Below, piece after piece: positions 54,906 through 64,000 of a DNA stretch of 64,000 bases; within the stretch, counting starts at the first letter, position 1, and the number at the start of each line of letters is the position of its first letter. The translations under genes were made by a program, and so were the position numbers. Source of the DNA: Manihot esculenta (lineage: Eukaryota > Streptophyta > Magnoliopsida > Malpighiales > Euphorbiaceae). Under the pieces are notes generated by a model. The model did no database searches. It worked only from the letters and a program-made list of their open reading frames with translations, and had not been told where the DNA came from. Where the stretch lies: NCBI RefSeq assembly GCF_001659605.2, contig NC_035168.2, positions 7,124,058 to 7,188,057 of the forward strand, read 5' to 3'.

Positions 54906-55925
54906 ATTTATGATTTAATTTATGAATTATGAAAAAGCTTATTATTAATTTTTTGATTTTTAAAAATTTATTAAAATATTTTTAAAATTTTAAAAAATAT
55001 ATATTAATTAATTATTTTAATTTTAATAATTAAATATTTTAATATTTGGTTCTTATTTAAAAAATTATTAATTATTTATTCAATTTTATAAAAATTTTAT
55101 TAATTAGTTCTTTATATCTAAAACATTTTAGATTTGGATTACTTACGAAATAAATTTTTATATTTTATAATTTTTTTATAATTTTACCATATATTTTAAA
55201 AATAATTAATTTAAATTTTTAAAATTACATCCGACTGTTAAAATTTTAGTTAAACTACAAACAGAAATTGCTATATCAACACTACGAAATTATCATGTTA
55301 TCACAATATAATATAAAATAATTATCAAAAAGGTCATATATTTTATAATTTTTTATAATTTTATTTTATATTTTAAAAATAATTAATTTAATTTTATATT
55401 TTAAAATTTTTCAATAATTATATTGTACTGTTAATAAAATAACAGTGAATTAATAATTTTTTAAATGGTTGGATATAATTAATAAAAATTTTAAAAATAT
55501 AAAATTAAATTGTCTATTTTAAAATATAATATAAAATTATAAAATATATAATTTTTTTAATAATTATTTTGCATTATTATGTAATAATGTGGTAATGACG
55601 TCTTAACGACGTGATACTAATACAACATTTTTATTAATGAATTAACAGTAAATTTTAATAGTTAGATATAATTTTTGAAAATTTAAAAATATATGTTTAT
55701 ATTAATTATTTTTAAAGTATATAATAGAATTATAAAAAAGTATAAAATATAAAATTTTTTTAGCAATTAAATTTTTAAATTTTTTATAATATTTAAAAAA
55801 TTAAAATTAATTAATTAATTAAAATTTTAAAATATTAAATATATTTTAATATATTTTTTAAAATTAAAAGACTTATTAATAAATTTTTCTATTGAATTAG
55901 TAATTTTTTCTATATATAGAAATTA
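54906..55925. repeat. Composite AT-rich foldback element with a nested second inverted repeat
   Basis: The outer arms (about 54906-55020 and 55805-55925) are inverse copies of the same family as 51885-52330 (TAAAATATTTTTAAAATTTT against AATATATTTTAATATATTTT). The DNA between them holds another inverted pair at about 55143-55230 and 55640-55775, with CCGACTGTTAAAATTT against AAATTTTAATAGTTAGA. A third, inner inverted repeat lies around 55320-55580. This suggests nested MITE insertions. Borders approximate. Confidence 0.5.
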
Positions 55926-58900
55926 ATAGATATGAATGAAAAAGCGAAGCACTTAGCTTTGCGGCCAGTGGGTTTTGGTGGGATGGGAAGAATGAGTGTG
56001 TCACGTGCCTATCACTCAACGGTAAATTCCAGATGTTGTTTGGTAGCGGAGTATCTAATTTTGGACCCTTAGATGGAAAGCTAATTCAATTTTAGCCGTT
56101 GGATATATGCATGGTGGAGGATTGGGTGGCCTGGTAGGGCAGGTCTAACCGTAAAATGGGTCCCATTCTTTTCTGGACGTAGGAAAACTAATCTTCCTGC
56201 AAAGCTTCTAATAATTACAAGATACAGATACTTTTATCTGTTCGTTTCTCTTAATTAAATCTTTTTCTTTTTCTCTGTTAAAAAGAATATAAAAAAATTT
56301 ATCAATTAATCTTTCCATTATAAAAGATATATTAAAATATTTATTAAATTTTAAAAAATTATTTATTATTTATTTTATTATATATTTTATTATTTAATTT
56401 TTTTAATATAAATAAATTAATTATTACTGATTAATTTTACAATATTAAAAATATTTTAATTTTAATTTTAATTATTACTTTCTTCAGCAGGAAAAGCGGC
56501 CTTAGGTTAGTCAATCCGGTTCGAGACGCGTACGTTGATAAAACCACCGTAGGAATAGAGATCTTTCAGTAGAGCGAAGGTGAATAAATAATTTTTTTTA
56601 AAAGGATTTAAAATTTTAATTTAATAGTAAATGAATTTAAATAAATATGAGAGATTTTAAATTTTATTTTTTTAATTTTATTTTTTTAAAAGAATAATAA
56701 TTTCTTTAAAAAAAATAAAGAGTTTTTTATAGTTTTAAATTAGTGAATTTTTCTAAAACTTATGATCTAATTGTAATTTTCTTTTAAAGTGATTAATATT
56801 ATATTTACTATTTATGGAATTTTGAAGTTAGAATTTCTTTTCTCACCTGATGATTATGTGACTTTTCTGGGGCAAATGCATTGAAAACAGATTGCATTAT
56901 TATGACTATTACCTCTAAATCATTGAAAGTATGATTTAAGTATACTAACCAATATATATATTCATCATTTTTGTCCCCCTTTTGATCATTGAATGGATTA
57001 CCATTATCAAATATAAAAGGGTAAATAAATATTTTTATCTTTATTTTATTTAAAAATTCATATCACACACCTCTATTTTAACTTATTAACATTTAATACT
57101 TAAATTTTCTTAAATTATAATTGTTAATATTCTTAAATTTTACAAAAATATAAATATTAAATCTTTACTTAGAATTTATAAAAGTGCAACAAAAAAATTA
57201 AGTTAGAAATAATGTACATGTTTATAGTGTTGATATATGGAGTCTAATGATATATTATGGACTATATGAGAACTATTTTATTTTTTTTATATTTTTTTAA
57301 TATATAAATATGTAATATTTTTTTAATATTTTATTCAAAAACTCAAAAAAATAAAAAAAAATTTAACTGCTATGGACATAAGTCGATCAGTTAAATTTAT
57401 GTGTTGTTTTCTTTTAAAAATGTGTAATTGTTCGATTCTTAATATATAGATTAAATAATATATTTTTATAAATATTAGATATTAAATGTTAATCATGAAA
57501 AATGCTATATGATTTAGTTTATAAAAATTCAGAGGCCGAAAATAATATATTTCCCTATAAAAGTTATTAGGATGAATATAAAAATAGCCTTCAATTTTTA
57601 AAAAAAAAAATCATTCATCTCACAAATATAGAACTTTAATTATTTTCACTTGGATTAAAAATATAATTAAATTAATAAGTGTTATATTGTTTTTTTTTAT
57701 AATATATCTTTTACTTATATTTGATTCTCAAATAAAGGATTATCAAATACCAGATTTTTAAATATTGAATTCTAAATACCGGATTCTCAAATTTTAATGG
57801 AATTTACTATAATACTAGGAAGGTAGAAATATATTTTTTCTAAATATTTATATATTTAAAAATATTTGAATCTTCATTTAGTTTTAAGGATTTGGAAAGA
57901 AAATATTTAAAAGTAAAATTATGTTTATAAACTTTCAGCCACCTAAAGGGATACTTCAAGCTACTGAAAGTCCCCTTGGTATCAATAGTATTTAAGACCA
58001 TCTTGGATGAAAATGGATGGTAAAAACGCTCTCATTTTCTATCTTCAAGTGAGTTTCTCACTTTTTTTTATACTAATTTGAACTTTTAATCTTAAATTTT
58101 TCTAATTTTTAAAGAGTTGTGATTCTTTTTTGAAGATTTTGAAATCCAGTACAATGAACTTTTGGAGTTTTTAAGTTTTCTTCTTCGATTCCCTATCAAC
58201 GCTGTCGAGTGCTACAAGAGGTAGCTCTAATCTTCTTGAAATCTCTTAATTTCTTAGACTTAGCAAAATGATTTGGTTTTTGCATGTCAAATTGCGAAGT
58301 TGGATTAAATGTGTTGCACGCATATGCATAAAGATCTTTAAAATTACACGAGACTCAAACTTCTTCTATATGAAATTGTATGTTAGTTCTAGATCCACCT
58401 TGAGGCAATAATATTTGAGTTTAAACCATTTTAGTTGCCTTAATACTTGTTCTATTATTACTATGTTTTGGATTGAAGATTGACATGTTTCAAAAGTGAA
58501 GGTGTTGTAAAGTAAAAGCTATTTCAAAAGTCTTTATCTCAAATAGTTTAATAGTTTGAGAACAACTTTTTCTTTAGTTTATATATGGGTTTTTGTTAAT
58601 GGTTTTATAAAGCGCAAGCGATAGGAGTAGGGTTTGCGCACACAAGTTTGGACTGAAAAATTAATTTCAATTCAAATCCATCGATTTGCCCCTTTATATG
58701 GGAGAATAAATAGAGTTATCAAATTTTTATTTTTCGTTTATTTAAATTTTGAACATTACCTATCAAATGTGTTTTTTTGACTCATTTAAAATTTTTTAAG
58801 CACAAAACTAATTTTTGTTCCACATATGATTTTGAGAAGTTACTTTCTGGATTTTATGCTCATAATCAGAACAACTCTTGATTTTTAATAGGTCTCAACA

Positions 58901-58965
58901 ACTATGTTTTCAACTATAAAAGCATGCTTTGCTAGCCATTTTGAGATACACCTCTCTGCTTCTTT
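55926..58965. other. Intergenic DNA, no gene called
   Basis: 55940-56230 and 56485-56580 are GC-richer, unique-looking stretches (TGCGGCCAGTGGGTTTTGGT; CGAGACGCGTACGTTG) that could be promoter or exon debris, with no usable frame. 56290-56460 holds another single arm of the foldback family. 58000-58930 has leader-like sequence and T-rich intron-like DNA but no identifiable exon. Confidence 0.4.
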
Positions 58966-58970
58966 ACTTA

Positions 58971-61553
58971 TGTAATACCCGACTAGATTCCGGCATCGGA
59001 ATCCCTACCTTCCGGCGGAATCTCCGTTGGAATCTGGAATTCTGAAGATGCCAGAGGCTTCTAGAGGGGTAAAATGTGTTTTCTAAAATGTTTTTACTGA
59101 TTTTATGGTTTTAAATAGAAAAGAATTGAGTTTTGAAAAGAAAAGACCAAGGAGGCATTTGCCAGGTTCGGCCGCCGAACATGGGAAGGTTTCGGGAGCG
59201 CTTTTGGCCTTCGAAAGTTTTGTTTAAACGAGCCAAGGTTCGGCCGCCGAACATGCATGAGTTTAGGGGGCACGTTAGGCTGCCGAAGGTCTTTGACCAG
59301 GCCACCTATAAAGAGCCCTCAGATCGGAAATGGGCGAGTTTTCTCCCCCTTCTCGAGCTCAAGTGAGTTTTTTGTCCTCCCTTGGCCGTTTTCATGTTTT
59401 TCTTCATTTCCTTCATGTCTTTATGAGTTTCATGGTTGTTTTAAAGAGTTTTCAAGCTTAGATCTAAGTTTTGGGAGCTTGGAGACCCAAGGAGTAGTTT
59501 CCTCCCATCTCCAAGTTAGGGATCACACCAACCCTCGATCTCCAAGAGGTAAGTGTAGATCTTTGCTTTCCTTTATGTTTTAAGAGGTTTTAATGGTTGA
59601 GTATGGGTAGGTATGCATGTTAAGGTTTATGTGCATTTTTATGTAAATGTATGTTTATGGGTGTTTATGTGATGATATATTGGAAGTTTAAACTAGTCTA
59701 TGCATGTGGGAGTGAGTATACATGATGGGGAGAGAGTATGTGAGGATTTGGGTTGTTTTAGAACAAATGCATAAGGTTGAGGGTTTATGTTACCCTTTAT
59801 GCATATGTGTATTTATGTATAATGAATGTATTGTTGTTGGGGTTTAGGATAGTTTGAGACCCCTATGTGTTTGGTTGCGTGTTGTAGAATAGTTAATGCA
59901 TGCTTTAGTAAGGTTGGGTGCTTGTTTTGGGGTGTTTGGAAGGTTTGGGAGGCTTGTATGCAGAGGCTGAGTTCTGGATGAACTCAGATTCGGCCGCCGA
60001 AGGAAGTTTCGGCCGCCGAACCTGCCTATAGATACATAGATTGGCCGCCTAACCTTGCCCCCGAAAGTTGTGTTTCGGATCTGGAGCAGACTTTCGGCCG
60101 CCGAAGGTGATGTTCGGCCGCCGAAAGTGCCTGACTTTTCGGATTTGGAGAGAGGCTTCGGCCGCCGAACCTGCCGCCGAACCTGCATGACTTTCGTCTC
60201 TGGAAGGGACATTCGACCGCCAAAGGTACCGCCGAAAGTGCCCTGTCCAGCCCTTTCATGGGTGTTTCCTATGCATGTTTAAGTGATGTTTAGAGGGGTT
60301 TTTGGATAGTTGTTTATGAGTTGTTTAGAGTGTGTTTGGCACCTTATTCGAGTCCACCTATGTAGGATCGGACCCGAGGGACCGAGGAGGCCATCAGTGT
60401 TAGCAGTTGCAGAGTCAGTCCAGCGTCTGCTAGAGGTGAGTATAACTAAACTTAATCTTTTATTTTACGAAATCAAATGCTTAAAGCATGTTCATGCATC
60501 ATAATTATATGTAATAGGTTGATTGCACTAGTTACACGAATATGACGCATTGCATTATTTACTGTTGATGTGGATGGACCAAGGCGACCCCAATAGCCCT
60601 AGATATGTTATGTTAATGAAGTCCTGAGGAGCCCCATCGAGGGCCGTGCATAATGAAGTCCTGAGGAGCCCGAAGGGCCGGGCATAATGAAGTCCTGAGG
60701 AGCCCGAAGGGCCGGCCATAATGAAGTCCTGAGGAGCCCGAAGGGCCGGGCACCATGATATGTTACAGACAGAGGGAGTTTTGATGGTCCTGTCCATCCG
60801 TTATGTGAAATGTTTGTGTTGTGACGCATTTCATAAAAGCATGTAATTAATGAACTGTTTTTCTGTTTCTACTCACTGGGCTTTTTAGCTCACCCCTCTC
60901 CCCTAATCCCAGTGTTGCAGGTCTGAGGTCGATCGGGAAGTCTCAAGAGTTAAGGTTATGCTTATGTAATAGATTAGCGTTTTAGCGTGGACATGTAATG
61001 TAAATTGTTATAATGGATTGTAAGATAATGAAATGTAATGTAATGCAAGTATAGTAGAGTTGTGTTATGTATTAGTACTGTGCTTGGCCCTAAGACTTGG
61101 TTAGTCCCTTTTTAGTACATGATGTATGTATGGTTTAATGTTGAGTTGTGTTTGAACTAAACTTGTGGCATGCGTTGTTTGCCATGCTAGAGTTGATGAG
61201 GACTCTAGTGGAGGTCTTTTGTTTATGGTTTGATGCATGCACAGGTTAGGTTCTAGTTCTTTGGATGTGATCCCAGCTTGATGTATGTTATGTTGACCCA
61301 GCTAGAGTTTTTTTGCGGGCTCTAGTAGGGGGTTCTTTATATTTTCAGTTATGTTGCATACATGTCAAGCTCGGTATTTACATCAGATGTTACAGTTTTT
61401 ATGTTAAAGTTTTGACCATGTATGGGATTTGACCAGGTGATAGGAGGTATGTTTGGCTTGCTATGGGTCCCGGCGGCCTTAAGCCGATCTGGATCCTAGT
61501 GCCGGTAGCGGTTCGGGCCGTTACAGAGGGGTATCGGTTTCCGGGCTGTTACA
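58971..61553 (+). mobile_element. Solo LTR of the Tekay-type family, subfamily 2 (copy E)
   Basis: 2,583 bp, TGTAATACCCGAC...GGGCTGTTACA, flanked by ACTTA (58966-58970, 61554-61558). The usual terminus CCGTTACA occurs at 61518-61525 and is followed by a 28-nt extension ending in a second TTACA. TATA-like CCTATAAAG lies near 59304. Palindromes of the GGCCGCCGAA type lie at 59168-59250 and 59990-60240. Confidence 0.94.
60618..60757 (+). repeat. LTR internal subrepeat (subfamily 2)
   Basis: Four copies of a roughly 35-40-bp unit with GAAGTCCTGAGGAGCCCGAA followed by GGGCCGGGCATAAT. It sits where subfamily 1 has its CCCATTCTACGCCCCTGGCA repeat. A decayed single form is seen in copy D near 40855-40935. 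Confidence 0.85.
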
Positions 61554-61558
61554 ACTTA

Positions 61559-61959
61559 TGCTTTTTTTACTTTTTCTCCTGCTCTTCTTTATTGGGTTAC
61601 TGTATAATATTGTTACTTCTGCTCCTAAAATTAATTATTTCAAAAGAATCTATTTTATCTTAGGGGATTTCAAAATTAAATCTTTAAGGACAGTGTGTTC
61701 ATACACGACTCATGATTTTATTATTTTTTTCTTATTTTCTTAACAATCTTAAGGATTTAAAATATACCCAAATGCACCTGATACCACTGCTGATAATCCT
61801 ATTGTGCCTAATACAAATATTAACGATGTTGTGGTTATTGCTCTTCCACCTGCTACTGTCGTTTTGTCTTCTGCAGCTCTGCCAACTGCTGTAAATGGAG
61901 ATTCACTTCTGCCTAGTGTCTCTTATGTGAAACCTTTTTCTTGACATATTCGAGATCGA
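61559..61959. other. Intergenic or decayed element DNA
   Basis: No protein assigned. A proline/alanine/threonine-rich open stretch near 61770-61940 (DTTADNPIVPNTNINDVV) could be part of the copia remnant downstream or unrelated. Confidence 0.3.
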
Positions 61960-63606
61960 AATATTTTAAGGTCAAAATTTTAAGAGATGGTAAGAAAGAT
62001 TTAAAAAAAAAATTCTTGATATGAATTGGGTAGTTGCAGCCCTCACAGAACAAAAACCAACTCCTGTTGTTTATCCAAAATTACTTGAAATTGGGCTTAC
62101 TATAATAAGCGATGCAGGTATATAATTATTAGTATTTTATCTAATGATTTGGTTGACGTTTATTGTTCTTATAAAAAAGTCTAAGAAATATGAGACTCAA
62201 TGGATCTTAAGAACATAGCTGAGAATATTGAAAAATAAAAATTTATCAGAGGAAACTTTTATAGGTGAGAAATGACTAATGACAAAGATAAAAAAAAAAA
62301 TTAATGAGTACCACAAGTTTTTGGAGGACATAGAGCTGAAAATATTACTCTATAATATGAATTCATTATCGACCTACGGACTAAAAAATTATCAGAATCT
62401 TGAAAGAATGACAAATAACAACTCAAATACAAACACATAGGGGTGAGCATTCGGTCAGTTCGGTTCAAAACTGAACCGAATCGAATAAACCGAAAACCAA
62501 AATTTTAGTGTTTATGAAAATCGAATCGAACTGATTTTGGTTAGAAATCGAATCGAATCTAACCGGTCTGATTCGGTTTGATTCGATTTAGTTTGATCGG
62601 TTTCGATTTTTAATAATTTTTTTATTTTTTACACTTTATTTTAAATATTTTAAAATTTAATTAAAATATTTTAATCTTAATATAATTTAATTTCTCTATA
62701 TTATTGAAAAAATATATTATTATCATTAATCGATTCGGTTCGGTTTTTTCGATTTTTCTGATCAAAACCAAACTGAACCGAAATAACCGAAATTTCTGAA
62801 ATTAAAAACCGAACTAAACCAAAATATATAAAAAACCGAATTAAATTTTCAATTCGGTTCGGTTCGATCGATTTTTTCAGTTTGAACCGAATACTGCTCA
62901 CCCCTACAAACACAAGCAGTTATTACTTTCAGACCTTATATAGAAAAGAACTAAAAGCTGTAAAAGGAAAGAAACTAGTTTCCAAAGGTAAATATGGTGC
63001 AACAAGAAACGCACAAAGGAAATAAAAGGTATGAAAGTAAAAGACACATGATTACCAATCTAAAGTTTCCAATCTCACCTTCAAAAATAAAAGGTACTTA
63101 GCTTTATTTGTGGAAAGCTAGGCCATCATACACTTAAGTGCAGACACAGAATAAGAAATGACAATCCTCTTAAACCAAAAGCAAATTTAATTGAAAAAGA
63201 TGATATAATTATTGCAGTTATTTCTCAAGTATATATCGTAGCTAAGGTGAAATATTGGGTGGTAGACTCTGATGCTACTAGGTATATATGTATAGAAGGA
63301 AATGCTTTTACCTCCACTACTCTGAGAGAAAGAGAAGAATATATATATCTTGGTGACTTTAGGACTGCAAGTGTCCATAGCAAAGAAAAAGTTATTATCA
63401 AGCTCACATTTGGCAAGACCCTAGCTCTTAATAAAGTTTTTCATATACCTAAAATAATAGCAAATTTGATTTCAATAGCTTTATTAGGAAAGACCGGAAT
63501 TAAAGTATTATTTGAGTCAGATAAAATTATATTGATAATAAATAGTATTTTTGTGAGAAAAGATTACTTTAATAAGCACTCTTTGTTCTTAATGTTTATG
63601 AAATAA
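61960..63606 (+). pseudogene. Decayed Ty1/copia gag-protease fragment, split by a MITE
   Basis: The clear part is 63247-63606. KYWVVDSDATRYIC is a copia protease site with D-S-D-A in place of D-S/T-G-A. It is followed by FGKTLALNKVFHIPKIIANL and GIKVLFESDKIIL, the typical protease-to-pre-integrase text. A knuckle-like ICGKLGHHTLKC lies near 63110-63145, with the first cysteine changed to serine. Upstream gag text from about 61960 is full of stops. A 469-bp MITE interrupts it at 62438. No LTR identified. Confidence 0.65.
62438..62906. mobile_element. hAT-type MITE
   Basis: Inverted ends TAGGGGTGAGCA and TGCTCACCCCTA with an 8-bp TSD CAAACACA on both sides (62430-62437, 62907-62914), as expected for hAT elements. 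The interior is non-coding and built of CGGTTCGGTTC/GAACCGAATCG words, which give it a strong foldback. A degenerate relative lies at 30790-31235. Confidence 0.85.
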
Positions 63607-64000
63607 TGAATTGAAATACATCTTTTTATGCATACCTAATTGATTATATTGATTTATGATATTCTCGAATATGACATGTTAGTGTTTTTTATATTAAAAA
63701 ATCGAAATATTTTGGTATAATTTTTGGTATTAATAACGCATATTTAAATAAATATGATATTTGTGCCAGAATCTTAATATTATTTTATATTTATTTATTA
63801 GAAATTTAAATCAAAATTATAATTTTATTAAAATATCTAAATTTATAAAAATTATTATAATAAAATATACATTACTTATATAATTAATGATTTATAGATT
63901 AAAAATAATTCGATTTATTATTAATTGTACTTAAATTTTTTAAGATTAAACTCTAATCATAAAATAATAAAATTATTCTCATCTAACTCTATTAATTTAT
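63607..64000. other. AT-rich DNA at the window edge
   Basis: Nothing recognised. Confidence 0.6.

Overview
The window is eukaryotic plant DNA, probably a eudicot. The background is AT-rich, the one intact gene is a plant-specific receptor kinase, and the rest is dominated by plant LTR retrotransposons, a LINE and MITEs. The GC-rich long-LTR family and the style of the captured gene fragments remind me of Euphorbiaceae such as cassava, but that is a memory-based guess. Only one intact host gene is supported: an intronless malectin-domain receptor-like kinase of the CrRLK1L group on the minus strand at 31588-33984. Almost everything else is transposon-derived, and many element borders can be set exactly from target-site duplications (TSDs). 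|| Layout. 1-1.9 kb: minus-strand Ty1/copia remnant. 2.3-3.0 kb: PIF/Harbinger-type MITE (TSD TAA). 4.5-11.9 kb: complete non-autonomous LTR element, LARD-1 (TSD ATAAA), minus strand, with a 1.5-kb hairpin-forming minisatellite, a gag start remnant and a captured phosphatidylinositol 4-kinase gamma fragment. 13.1-29.7 kb: nested stack. An old Tat-like gypsy with a 70-bp tandem array carries a Tekay-family solo LTR (TSD ACAAG) and an Athila-like solo LTR (TSD GTCCA). The latter is split by a full-length, very young Tekay-type gypsy at 19371-29412 (TSD GAGCT). 31.6-34.0 kb: the receptor kinase. 35.6-46.5 kb: LARD-2 (TSD TAATA), an older relative of LARD-1, carrying FRIGIDA-like and GH31 alpha-xylosidase-like fragments and two nested Tekay-family solo LTRs (TSDs GTGGG and CTGCC). 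47.2-49.6 kb: 5'-truncated LINE (13-bp TSD). 49.7-50.5 kb: decayed copia. 50.5-59 kb: AT-rich DNA with foldback elements. 59.0-61.6 kb: another solo LTR (TSD ACTTA). 62-63.6 kb: decayed copia gag-protease split by a hAT-type MITE (8-bp TSD). || Main point of interest. LARD-1 and LARD-2 have related LTRs, the same primer-binding-site sequence and conserved internal blocks, but hold different host-gene pieces between those blocks. Three host genes can be named (PI4K gamma, FRL4-like, XYL1-like), and retained splice-donor-like sites point to capture at the DNA level. This looks like a gene-capturing LTR-retrotransposon family with a preferred cargo position. A second theme is the Tekay-type family. 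Its LTRs carry many CCGCCGAA palindromes and conserved splice-like signals that could make a multi-exon leader, and its two subfamilies differ in an internal tandem repeat and in a duplicated LTR end. || All counts of mismatches were made by eye and are approximate.
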